Part shown: positions 26,527 through 33,669 of the stretch, piece after piece
Layout: the number at the start of each line of letters is the position of its first letter
Position numbering within the stretch: position 1 is the first letter of the stretch
Notes under the pieces: generated by a model
Seen by the model: the letters and a program-made list of their open reading frames with translations, nothing else
Told to the model about the DNA's origin: nothing
Databases searched by the model: none
Made by a program: the position numbers and the translations under genes
Source: Streptomyces canus
GTDB taxonomy: Bacteria > Actinomycetota > Actinomycetes > Streptomycetales > Streptomycetaceae
NCBI RefSeq assembly: GCF_030816965.1
Contig: NZ_JAUSYQ010000002.1
Span: 8,856,001-8,920,000, forward strand
Length of the DNA stretch: 64,000 nucleotides
Direction: 5' to 3'

Positions 26527-27951
26527 TTACAGAACGGCGGCCACGCGCTCGCCGAGCCACTGCGCGACGTTGCAGCTCACCGCGTTACCGGCCTGGACCG
26601 TCTTGGCTGCGTCGCTGGTGCCCGTGACGATGTAGCCGGGCGGGAAGCGCTGGGCGTTCATCTGCTCGCGCCACTTGAGCATTCGGAAGTGGCAGTCCTC
26701 GATGCGTGCCGCCTGACGCAGCAGACCGGCCGAGTCGTGCGTGGAGAGGGTGTGCAGCGGCTCGGACGTCGGCTTGGCCTTCGCGCCCTTGCGGTACGGG
26801 ATGACCAGTCCATGGTGGTTGCCACCCGCCATGACCGCGGACAGCGGCCGGTCGATCTTCCGCGCCTTGCCGTGGTTGCGGAGCTCGATGACGAACGGCG
26901 GAGCCGCCAGATCCGGCGACGACGTGGCGTACGGGAGGACCCCGGGCGGGAGGAGCAGCCCTTCCCCGATCTTCGCGCACCGGGACGGAAGCGGGGCCGT
27001 GTCCGGCCGGAATGCCCTGCCGTCATGTCCGCTGTGGTTCAGGGTCAACACCGAGGGGTCTTCGGGGAACATCTCCAGCCCCGCCTCAATGCGAGCAATG
27101 GTGCTCTCGGCAAGCGGCTCAAGCCCGTGCTCGGCACGTTCGGCGATGCGAATGCCTTCGTCGTCCCAGTTGATGATGGAGGACGCGGGCTGGACGTACG
27201 GCTCCACGACCCCGTGGCCGCAGGGGCACGTGTAGTCGTACTGCACGCCGTACTTGCCGACTCCACTCCTCCGGGGCTTCTGGCCCTTGCGGGGCTTACG
27301 GGGCTTGCGCCAGGTCTGCACCGCGTGAACGTCCTCGTCGCAGACCTCGCAGAAAGCGAGCGGCGTCGGCTTCACGTCTGGTAGCCGGACCCCGATCCGC
27401 GTGAACACGATGTACAGCCGGTCGCGCCACTGCGGAGCGGGAAGATTGAACTCGTCTCCGATGTGCGCGGACGAGACACAGACGATCTGGTATTCGTAGC
27501 CCAGCTGCGCCATTCCAGCCAGCCACCAGTCGAACAATTCCCAATCGGTCGCGAACTCGATGACGTTCTCGACCAATACGGCCTTGTAGCGGTGGAGTTG
27601 CACGGCTCGGATGACTTCGAACGCAGTGGCCCGTGTCCGCTGGAACGCCTTGTCCGGGAGGGATTTCCATTCCTCGTCGTCCAACTGTCCCTTGATGCGT
27701 GGGCGGCCCCCTGCTGGACTTATCTCCGTACAGATGGGACTCGCCCAAAGAATGTCCGTCTTCGGGAGCCGCCTCATGTCGTAGTACTCCATCTCGGCGC
27801 AAAGATGCTCTGCGTCGGGATGGTTGGCCGTGTGCGTGTCGACCGCAACTTGCCAATGATTGGCCGCGAGTCTGAGTTCAAGGCCTGCGTTGACTAGGCC
27901 CGTACTGGAGCCGCCAGCGCCCGCATACATGTCGGTGAAAGTGAGACTCAA
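26527..27951 (-). CDS. C5-cytosine DNA methyltransferase, variant catalytic motif
   Basis: A 474-residue cytosine-C5 methyltransferase. Visible motifs: I (DMYAGAGGSSTGL, residues 7-19), IV-like ASPIC with the expected cysteine at 74, VI ENV at 128-130, VIII QWRDR at 174, and X with QAGNAV near the C-terminus. Motif IV reads S-P-I-C rather than the canonical P-P-C-Q. A zinc-binding insert (CEVC 201-204 and CPC 242-244) lies in the target-recognition region. TTG 27951 is chosen because AGGAAGAG precedes it and motif I begins at once. No cognate endonuclease adjoins, so it is an orphan or anti-restriction methylase. The leader hairpin is at 27969; a truncated relative lies immediately upstream. 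Confidence 0.82.
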   Translation of the reverse strand: MSLTFTDMYAGAGGSSTGLVNAGLELRLAANHWQVAVDTHTANHPDAEHLCAEMEYYDMRRLPKTDILWASPICTEISPAGGRPRIKGQLDDEEWKSLPDKAFQRTRATAFEVIRAVQLHRYKAVLVENVIEFATDWELFDWWLAGMAQLGYEYQIVCVSSAHIGDEFNLPAPQWRDRLYIVFTRIGVRLPDVKPTPLAFCEVCDEDVHAVQTWRKPRKPRKGQKPRRSGVGKYGVQYDYTCPCGHGVVEPYVQPASSIINWDDEGIRIAERAEHGLEPLAESTIARIEAGLEMFPEDPSVLTLNHSGHDGRAFRPDTAPLPSRCAKIGEGLLLPPGVLPYATSSPDLAAPPFVIELRNHGKARKIDRPLSAVMAGGNHHGLVIPYRKGAKAKPTSEPLHTLSTHDSAGLLRQAARIEDCHFRMLKWREQMNAQRFPPGYIVTGTSDAAKTVQAGNAVSCNVAQWLGERVAAVL

Positions 27952-27968
27952 ATTCTCTTCCTGCGAGT

Positions 27969-28017
27969 GTGGGTTCCGGGGCGCGTCAGGCCCGGTTTGC
28001 CCTCCGGGCCTGACGCG
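27969..28017 (-). promoter_or_regulatory. Leader hairpin (copy 7)
   Basis: A perfect 14-bp stem 27982-27995 with 28004-28017, loop AGGGCAAA, tail GGAACCCAC on the minus strand, 17 bases before the TTG at 27951. Confidence 0.8.
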
Positions 28018-28037
28018 TTGAAAGAGTTCGGAAGCAA

Positions 28038-28379
28038 TCACATGCCGACGGTCCGGGACGTGAGCCAGACCGCGGTCTCGATGACGTTCTCGACCGTGAC
28101 CACCTGGAAGCTGCGTGTCTCCGCAGCGCGGATCAGGTCGTAGGCGGAACGGGTACCGAGTTCGGCCGCCAGGAGGCGGGTGATGCGCAAGCGGGGGTCC
28201 TCGGCGCTGAAGGCGGGCCGTCGGCCTGCCGGGTTCCAGCTCGGCAACCAGGGCGGGGACGCCCAAAGCAGCGGGGCCGTCTGAAGGTGGTCAGGAAGCG
28301 TGGCCGGTTCCGGGCCGCTGGTGTAGCCGGTCAGGGCCCGGCGCCAGTGGTTGGGGGCCGGGGGAATGCGGGGGGTCAT
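28038..28379 (-). CDS. Truncated methyltransferase-like protein
   Basis: A 113-residue protein from ATG 28379. LLWASPPW followed by AYDLIRAAETRSFQVVTVEN aligns with the neighbouring C5 methyltransferase (ILWASPIC, then AFEVIRAVQLHRYKAVLVEN). Only the motif IV to VI span remains: there is no SAM-binding motif I, no QxRxR, and the catalytic cysteine is replaced (SPPW). It is either a degraded paralog or a small protein that retains the fold core for another role. It keeps its own leader hairpin (28396) and ribosome site, which argues for expression. The stop is clean, with no sign of a frameshift. Confidence 0.6.
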   Translation of the reverse strand: MTPRIPPAPNHWRRALTGYTSGPEPATLPDHLQTAPLLWASPPWLPSWNPAGRRPAFSAEDPRLRITRLLAAELGTRSAYDLIRAAETRSFQVVTVENVIETAVWLTSRTVGM

Positions 28380-28395
28380 GTGTCCATCCGTCCTT

Positions 28396-28443
28396 GTGGG
28401 TTCGCGCGTGCCGGGCCCGGTTTGCCCTCCGGGCCCGGCACGC
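28396..28443 (-). promoter_or_regulatory. Leader hairpin (copy 8)
   Basis: The longest stem of the family: 15 perfect base pairs, 28406-28420 with 28429-28443, loop AGGGCAAA, tail GAACCCAC on the minus strand, 16 bases before the start at 28379. Confidence 0.8.
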
Positions 28444-28463
28444 TGGGGGGTGTGCGTCGACTG

Positions 28464-29300
28464 CTAGCCGCCGTAGGTCTCGATGACCTGCAGCTCGACG
28501 GCGAGGAGGCGGCTGATGCGGGTCACGATCTCGGCCGGGACGGCGATGGTGGCGCCGTTGTAGCCGTCGGCGTCGAAGATCGTCATCAGGGCACCGCCGG
28601 GGGTCGCGCGGTCGGCGCGTCGCAGGCCGGACAGATCGGAGATGAGGCCGTAGAGCTTGTCCGGCCCGTCCTCCTGTTCTGCGGGAGCTGGGGCCCCGAG
28701 CGGGTGACGGCCGCCGTAGCGGATGGCCGTTGCCTGGAGGTAGCGCTTGGTGTCGTTGATCATCTGGTGAAGGTCGGGGCCGTGGTGGACGACGGCGATG
28801 TGTTCGTCTACGCCCTCGTGCTGCACGTGCCACTGCTTGACCTGGTCGGCACGGCTGGGAAGGCCCTCGGGTCCTCCGGTGATCAGGTGCGTGGAGTCCG
28901 GGAGGTCGACTCGGATGAGGAAGCCGACGCCCTGAACGGGGACGACGTTCCCCCTGATGCCGTGCTCGTGCAGTGTGGTAAGGACGGGTGCGTACTGGGG
29001 GCCGATCTCATCGGCCGAGTAGGCCATGCTGATCGCCCAGTCCACGAACGGTTTGGCGTCGCTGGTCCAGGGCAGTTCACCGCGGTCGACGACAGCCTCC
29101 TGTGGGTTGCGGCGCATCCAGAGCAGGTTCAAGACCGGGCGGGACGTGGGCTTGGGCGGCGCGGGCCACAGCGTCACCTGGTCCCCAGAGCTGGGGAGGG
29201 TGAATACGACCTGCTTGCCGTAGAGCCCGTGTGCCTCAAGCTGTGCGCGTTCCCGGATGGCGGTCGCGAGGTCGGTCATGGAAATGGGGTTTTCGGTCAC
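28464..29300 (-). CDS. Hypothetical protein of the accessory block
   Basis: A 278-residue protein. GTG 29300 is preferred because GGAG lies eight bases upstream; an ATG at 29279 is an alternative. It shows an N-terminal helical region (DLATAIRERAQLEAHGLYGK), a beta-rich middle (GFLIRVDLPDSTHLITGGPE) and a C-terminal strand-helix unit (GYNGATIAVPAEIVTRISRL). The final 20 residues (SRLLAVELQVIETYGG) echo part of the truncated methylase next door (TRLLAAELGTRSAYDLI), perhaps by chance. Function unknown. Confidence 0.6.
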   Translation of the reverse strand: MTENPISMTDLATAIRERAQLEAHGLYGKQVVFTLPSSGDQVTLWPAPPKPTSRPVLNLLWMRRNPQEAVVDRGELPWTSDAKPFVDWAISMAYSADEIGPQYAPVLTTLHEHGIRGNVVPVQGVGFLIRVDLPDSTHLITGGPEGLPSRADQVKQWHVQHEGVDEHIAVVHHGPDLHQMINDTKRYLQATAIRYGGRHPLGAPAPAEQEDGPDKLYGLISDLSGLRRADRATPGGALMTIFDADGYNGATIAVPAEIVTRISRLLAVELQVIETYGG

Positions 29301-29322
29301 GTAGGTGACTCCATTCCTGAGC

Positions 29323-29352
29323 GTGGGTTCCTGGGGGCTTGCCCTGCCCCCA
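29323..29352 (-). promoter_or_regulatory. Leader hairpin (copy 9)
   Basis: Stem TGGGGGC/GCCCCCA, loop AGGGCAA, tail GGAACCCAC on the minus strand, 22 bases before the GTG at 29300. The 150 bases between it and the promoter at 29511 show no gene. Confidence 0.72.
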
Positions 29353-29510
29353 TTGGAATTGCGGTTCTTGAAATCACGTCAATGTGCTGCGGATTAAAAT
29401 TGAGCTCTCTGTGGAGTTTTCAAGGATCGGTAACCGGGGTGGATCTATTTGCTGTCGAGCTGGGCGGGCGAACTTTCGCCTTTCACTTCCGCCCCCTTCC
29501 GACATAGGTA

Positions 29511-29539
29511 AAGCTACGTTTCTTTGGGTGGTGGGTCAA
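29511..29539 (-). promoter_or_regulatory. Promoter TTGACC-N17-TAGCTT (copy 3)
   Basis: TTGACC at 29539-29534, spacer 17, TAGCTT at 29516-29511, in the same CATAGGTAAA context as the sister promoters. It drives leftward transcription toward 29300. Confidence 0.72.
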
Positions 29540-29683
29540 CCTCAGAACGCGAGTATCGGGAGGGGAGTTGGATGCGTTTTGCGTGCCGGTCGAGTTGCGG
29601 CCGAGGGTTCCCATCTATGCGGTCTGCACTCGGCCACGGTGCGGTACCGACTGCCGTGTGGTGCCGTTGAGTACCCCTCTCCC

Positions 29684-29792
29684 CTTCCCGGCGAAAGAAA
29701 TGAGGGGCCCGAACGGGAGGGGTGCAAGGATGCGGCGAAGCCCGTCCTTGCACCCCTCCCGCCGAGGGCCCCACACTCGGAAAGCCGGGAAG
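29684..29792 (-). ncRNA. Long structured element, family of four (copy 2)
   Basis: Nested stems: 29684-29692 with 29784-29792; GGGGCCC 29704-29710 with 29766-29772; 17 bp 29714-29730 with 29745-29761. The loop GCGGCGAAGCCCG is almost identical to copy 1, while both long stems have changed sequence and stayed paired. It lies between the gene ending at 29859 and the promoter at 29511, the same arrangement as copy 1. RNA versus DNA element is undecided. Confidence 0.5.
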
Positions 29793-29858
29793 AGGGAATG
29801 CCCTGGCCGGCTCGCCGTGACGCCGAGGGAGTGAAGCCGGGCAGTGCCGTCTGCGGGA

Positions 29859-31265
29859 TCAGGCGGGGAGCCTGAGCTGTCGGCAGGTCTCCCGCCACAG
29901 CTTCTCGAAGTTGTCCTTCTGTTTCTCGATCACCCCGCTCGGGGCGATTGCGTGGAACTCCTCAACGGTAGGGAAACGTGAACCGCGCGAGACGGCCTGA
30001 CTGCGGACATGGCCAAGGGGGTGCAGGAGTCCTTCTTCGACGTGCTCGCCGCCGTCCTGGGCGCGACTGCGTATGAGGTGATCGACCTGCGCGCGCGTTC
30101 CCCTGAAAACGACCTCGACTGACCGGCTCGCCTTCCCCTTCCGGGACGCGTCGCGGCACGCTTGCTGCGGTTCGCGGCAGACGGGTCCGTGCCACTGCAC
30201 GCACGGCAGTGTCCGCTCGCCCGTGTCGGGGGCGAGGCAGCCGGGCCACGGGGAGCGGCAGGAGTCGCCGTGCCGCTCTCGGCAGCTGTCGGTGCGGGCC
30301 GCTGGGAATACACGGCGTATCCGGTACAGAGCCCATTCCGCGGAAGCCAGATGGTCCTCCAGCGCCCGGAGCGCCGCGGTGTTGCCGTCCTCGGCAACCC
30401 GGTCGTACAGGGTCTCCTTCGGGTAGAACGAGCCGTTCTCGTTCAGCGCCATCGACGTGTACTCCAGGGCCAGCACCTCGACAGCCTGCTGAAGGTGGTC
30501 GCGCAACCGCGCCATATGGGCTGGCCGGGAGGCGCACGAGCCCGAATAGACACAGAACGTGCAGTACGACTTGGGCCACCACAAGCCGAATTCGGTGAAC
30601 AGCCGGGTCTCCACGACGTCGCGGTCCCAGCCCTGCTCGATGAGCGGGTACTCGACGGTGCAGATGGTCCTGCGGGCCTTGGTGTTCTCCTTCTGCTGGC
30701 ACGCGTCATACGTTGTGGCCCGCTTCCGCTCGCGGGCGTGGTAGCCGACGACTTTCCGGAACGGCCTGTCGGGGAACTCGGCCAGCCCCCACTGGTCCAA
30801 TGGCCACCCCTTGTATTTCAGCGAGCACGTGTTCCCGCCGGCGGCCTGGACGACGGTGCCGTTGAGCGAGAGCTCGTCCATGAGGGTCCAGCGTCCACGC
30901 GGGATGAACTTGTGCGGGGCGCGGGAGTCGGCAAGGACTTCCCAGCCGTCCGCTTCGTACGGACCGCACCGCGCGACCTGGATATAGCGCACCCGATGCC
31001 GCCGGAGGAGGGGAAAGATGTGTTCCTCGACGAGCCTGATGGTGTCCTCCCATTCCGAGCCGACAGTGGCAGTGATCACGATTAGGTCGGAGAGGTCTGG
31101 CTCCAGGCCGTAGCTGAGCGGGTCGCGCAGCATTTCAATCAAGACCAGTGTCGAATCTGCCCCCAATCCGTAGGACAGGACGGTCGGCGGCTTGACGCCG
31201 ACCGCAGTGGGGAGATGCTCGTCCCAAAGGTCGAGTTGGAGCAGTTCGGGGCTGTGGGCACCCAT
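29859..31265 (-). CDS. PP-loop (PAPS-reductase-like) protein, larger variant
   Basis: A 468-residue protein from ATG 31265 behind AGAGG. Near the N-terminus, TVLSYGLGADSTLVLIEML (about 28-46) is a PP-loop variant of the SGGxDS type found in phage and plasmid PAPS-reductase-like proteins. Other features are KYKGWPLDQWG, a cysteine cluster (SYCTFCVYSGSC) and, near the C-terminus, a segment VEVVFRGTRAQVDHLIRSRA. It is unrelated in detail to the smaller PP-loop protein at 24859. Substrate unknown; nucleic-acid modification is plausible for this class. The leader hairpin and a weaker version of the repeated promoter lie upstream. Confidence 0.7.
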   Translation of the reverse strand: MGAHSPELLQLDLWDEHLPTAVGVKPPTVLSYGLGADSTLVLIEMLRDPLSYGLEPDLSDLIVITATVGSEWEDTIRLVEEHIFPLLRRHRVRYIQVARCGPYEADGWEVLADSRAPHKFIPRGRWTLMDELSLNGTVVQAAGGNTCSLKYKGWPLDQWGLAEFPDRPFRKVVGYHARERKRATTYDACQQKENTKARRTICTVEYPLIEQGWDRDVVETRLFTEFGLWWPKSYCTFCVYSGSCASRPAHMARLRDHLQQAVEVLALEYTSMALNENGSFYPKETLYDRVAEDGNTAALRALEDHLASAEWALYRIRRVFPAARTDSCRERHGDSCRSPWPGCLAPDTGERTLPCVQWHGPVCREPQQACRDASRKGKASRSVEVVFRGTRAQVDHLIRSRAQDGGEHVEEGLLHPLGHVRSQAVSRGSRFPTVEEFHAIAPSGVIEKQKDNFEKLWRETCRQLRLPA

Positions 31266-31288
31266 GTGATGTCTACCTCTTGCCGAAG

Positions 31289-31318
31289 GTGGGTTCCGGG
31301 GGCCTTGCCCTGCCCCCG
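31289..31318 (-). promoter_or_regulatory. Leader hairpin (copy 10)
   Basis: Stem CGGGGGC/GCCCCCG, loop AGGGCAAG, tail GGAACCCAC on the minus strand, 23 bases before the start at 31265. Confidence 0.75.
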
Positions 31319-31332
31319 TTACGACGTAGGTG

Positions 31333-31361
31333 AATCTGCGTTCGGGTCCGAGCAGGTCGGG
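31333..31361 (-). promoter_or_regulatory. Weakened version of the repeated promoter (copy 4)
   Basis: CAGATT at 31338-31333 in the usual TTCACCTACGTC context; the -35 has decayed (CCGACC at 16-base spacing). It probably has low activity. Confidence 0.5.
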
Positions 31362-31531
31362 CACGTCTTGGCGATGCCGCTGCTCTCCGTCAGGTGGGAA
31401 CGACCGCCCGTAGTCCAGGCGTTGGGCACCGGATGCCGCCCGCGTGGGAGGCGGGCGGCATCCGCTCGGCCGGTGTCAGGTCGTCGGCCGCCTGGCTGCT
31501 TCGGTCCGACCGGCAGCCGGTTCCGAGGGCC

Positions 31532-32317
31532 TCACGTCTTGGGCTGGTCGGCCGTGAACCGCACGCTGCGGATCGTGGTGCCGTCCCAGGCACTTGTGTT
31601 GCTGTGGGACTTGATGTCGGCTTCGAATCGGGTTTGCGCGACTGCGCGGGCCGCAGCCTCGGTCGGGGCCTCGTCTGCTGGGATCGAGTACTCCCATAGC
31701 CCGTCGTCCCCGCCGTCGTCGGGGTGCTGGAACTGGATCACCCATCGTCCGGTGGAGGCGAACACGACTCCGCCGTCGAGCGTGATCTGCATGGGCACGG
31801 AGTCCTCGCCCCAGAGCCGGATGCCGATCTCGGTGAGCCCGTCAAGGTGGACGGAAACCCGCAGGACTCCGGCTTCGTCGATGTAGAAGAAGCCGGTGGC
31901 CCCTGCGATGGTGACGTTCGGGTGGCAGGGCATCTCCGGGTCGCTGTAGTCCGCGGCGGAGAAGTGGGCTTCCAGGTTCAGTTCCCGGCACACGGATGAC
32001 TCGCCCTCGTCTTCGGCGTTGGCCAAGTGCTGGCGGATGGCCTTGGCGACGCCGCGGGCGACGTCCTCGGCACGTTCCTCGGCGGGGGGCTCAGGGAAGC
32101 GGGCGATCTCGCCGAAGAAGGTGAATTCGCCGAATTCGCCGAAGCGGTCGAGAGCGGCCTCCAGAACCAGATGACCGTGGTCGTCGACGTGGAGGGTGAA
32201 GGTGCCGGTCTCGGGCGCTGTCAAGCGGCCGTTGACCCCGTAGTGGCCGCGCTCGGCCGCCCAGTTGCCGCCGAGGATCGTGGCGGCGCGCTGCGCGATG
32301 GCTGCTGGAGTACGCAA
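31532..32317 (-). CDS. Hypothetical acidic protein
   Basis: A 261-residue acidic protein with a TTG start at 32317 (AGGGA about ten bases upstream). The N-terminus (TPAAIAQRAATILGGNWAAE) is helical; the rest is beta-rich (TGTFTLHVDDHGHLVLEAAL, ATGFFYIDEAGVLRVSVHLD, TGRWVIQFQHPDDGGDD), and its C-terminus echoes the N-terminal style (EAAARAVAQTRFEADIKSHS). No family is recognised. It has no leader hairpin. The start is less certain than the frame. Confidence 0.55.
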   Translation of the reverse strand: MRTPAAIAQRAATILGGNWAAERGHYGVNGRLTAPETGTFTLHVDDHGHLVLEAALDRFGEFGEFTFFGEIARFPEPPAEERAEDVARGVAKAIRQHLANAEDEGESSVCRELNLEAHFSAADYSDPEMPCHPNVTIAGATGFFYIDEAGVLRVSVHLDGLTEIGIRLWGEDSVPMQITLDGGVVFASTGRWVIQFQHPDDGGDDGLWEYSIPADEAPTEAAARAVAQTRFEADIKSHSNTSAWDGTTIRSVRFTADQPKT

Positions 32318-32510
32318 GGTCTAGCTGATCCCTTCGTTTCCGGTGGGAGCTCGTGAGGGCACGCGGTCGGCATGGCATCGCGCTGACGGAGGCGCCGGGC
32401 CGAGGTGCACCGACGGACCTCCCTGACCAGGTGTGGCTCTGCCATTGCGCGAGGTCGCTCCCCGCGTTGCTGGAGGACACTTCCGCCGCGCATGCGTGTC
32501 GGTGCCGGTT

Positions 32511-32684
32511 TCAAGCCCTGGTCGTGTCCGGGGGTCCGAGGACGCTTTCGACATCCCCGATCCGAGGATCATCGGCGTGCACAGTCCACCTGGCAGTCGT
32601 TCCGTCCGCCAGGGTGATCTCGATTGATGCGCTCGGCACGTCGGTGCCCCGCAGCTCGGTGATGGCCTCGTCCTGATTCGTCAC
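32511..32684 (-). CDS. 57-residue hypothetical protein
   Basis: A small acidic protein starting at GTG 32684, seven bases after AGGAG (VTNQDEAITELRGTDVPSAS, ending ADDPRIGDVESVLGPPDTTR). The strong ribosome site and good third-position GC support it. The frame is open upstream, but that part is Arg/Pro-rich shadow. No family is recognised. Confidence 0.5.
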   Translation of the reverse strand: MTNQDEAITELRGTDVPSASIEITLADGTTARWTVHADDPRIGDVESVLGPPDTTRA

Positions 32685-32803
32685 GAGCAAACTCCTACCT
32701 TTCGTCGGTGCGCGTACGGAGATTCGTCGGTGCCCCGCCGACGGGCGGGCCCGCAGCCGGGGGCCGGGCAAGGTGACGGCCCTGGCCCCCGGCGGGGGCG
32801 TGG

Positions 32804-33133
32804 TCAGTCGAGGACGATGAAGTTCTCGGGGTGCTCGATGGCCATCTGGAGCATTGCGGCGTCAGGGCCGCCCTTCGCCATGATCAGCGTGCCGCCGAAG
32901 CGGGTCATCTGCTCCTCTGTCAGCTCGCTCTCGCCGCGCTCGGTGAGGAATTCATCGACCGCGTCGAGCACGTCGTCGGGGTGGGTGAACTCGCCAGCCA
33001 TTCCAAGCAGTCCGGCCGGAGAGCCGTCGCGCCACAGCTGCGCTGAGAACGAGCGGAAGACCGGGTCGAAGACCGCCTTGAGTTCGGTGGTCTCGTTCAG
33101 CCGGATCGGCGACTTCAAGTCCTTCAGGTCCAC
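32804..33133 (-). CDS. Hypothetical protein at the head of the block
   Basis: A 109-residue protein from GTG 33133 (VDLKDLKSPIRLNETTELKA) with AGGAG five bases upstream. It is acidic, with a middle helical part (HPDDVLDAVDEFLTERGESE) and a C-terminal helix (KGGPDAAMLQMAIEHPENFI). No family is recognised. It is the first gene of the leftward accessory block and has the clearest combination of promoter (33195-33223) and leader hairpin (33152-33180). Confidence 0.6.
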   Translation of the reverse strand: MDLKDLKSPIRLNETTELKAVFDPVFRSFSAQLWRDGSPAGLLGMAGEFTHPDDVLDAVDEFLTERGESELTEEQMTRFGGTLIMAKGGPDAAMLQMAIEHPENFIVLD

Positions 33134-33151
33134 GGAGACTCCTGGTCGAGA

Positions 33152-33180
33152 GTGGGTTCCCGGGGCTTTGCCCTGCCCCG
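33152..33180 (-). promoter_or_regulatory. Leader hairpin (copy 11)
   Basis: Stem CGGGGC/GCCCCG around AGGGCAAA, then GGGAACCCAC (minus strand), 18 bases before GTG 33133. Transcription from the promoter at 33195 would put this hairpin very near the mRNA 5' end. Confidence 0.78.
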
Positions 33181-33194
33181 TCCTTACATAGGTA

Positions 33195-33223
33195 AATCTA
33201 TCTTTCGGGGGTAGGGTGGTCAA
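33195..33223 (-). promoter_or_regulatory. Promoter TTGACC-N17-TAGATT (copy 5)
   Basis: TTGACC at 33223-33218, spacer 17, TAGATT at 33200-33195, in the shared CATAGGTAAATCTAT context. Confidence 0.75.
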
Positions 33224-33324
33224 CCTGAAAAGGGGCCTTGTGCTGGGCAAATGCGATCGTTGATGGTGGTCTGTGGTTCGCTCCGTCCTGCGTCCCGCAG
33301 TCGGATGGCGGGCTTGGCCTGGCG

Positions 33325-33508
33325 TGGTGGGTTGCCGTGGAGATCGGCCCCGGCCCCTCCCGGCGAAGAGAGATTTTGGGGGGGGCCGCCGGACGGAGTG
33401 CAGGGGAGGACGGTCAGTTTTTCTCCGCGACGTAGGAGCGGAGAAAAAGTGAGCGGCCGACCTTGCGCGCAGTCCGCTGCGGTCTCCCATAATCGGCAGC
33501 CGGGAGGG
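33325..33508. ncRNA. Long structured element, family of four (copy 3)
   Basis: Outer stem CCCTCCCGGC (33355-33364) with GCCGGGAGGG (33499-33508); an 11-bp hairpin TTTTTCTCCGC (33418-33428) with 33438-33448 and loop GACGTAGGA; and a lower arm near CGGACGGAGTGC with GCAGTCCG. It shares long blocks with the element at 57.5 kb and the CCCGGCGAA and CGGACGGAG words with copies 1 and 2. It sits between the divergent genes at 33133 and 33670. The sequence is non-coding on both strands by composition. Confidence 0.5.
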
Positions 33509-33669
33509 ACACCACCCGCACTCGGCCACGTGCGCCAACCACCCATCGGTCCGGACCCATTGCATTGTTTTCAGGAATGGCCATCACCGTTCCGGGAGCC
33601 GTATCACACGCTGTACTGGCGGCCAACTCAGATGCGGGAAAAAGCCAGGAGGGCTCATACTCCCTTCCC

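Noticed and set aside
33220..33546. Protein-like frames in the structured element at 33.4 kb that resemble frames at 57.5 kb
   Set aside because: Similarity is explained by the DNA-level structured repeat; frames differ in start and composition and have no ribosome site.
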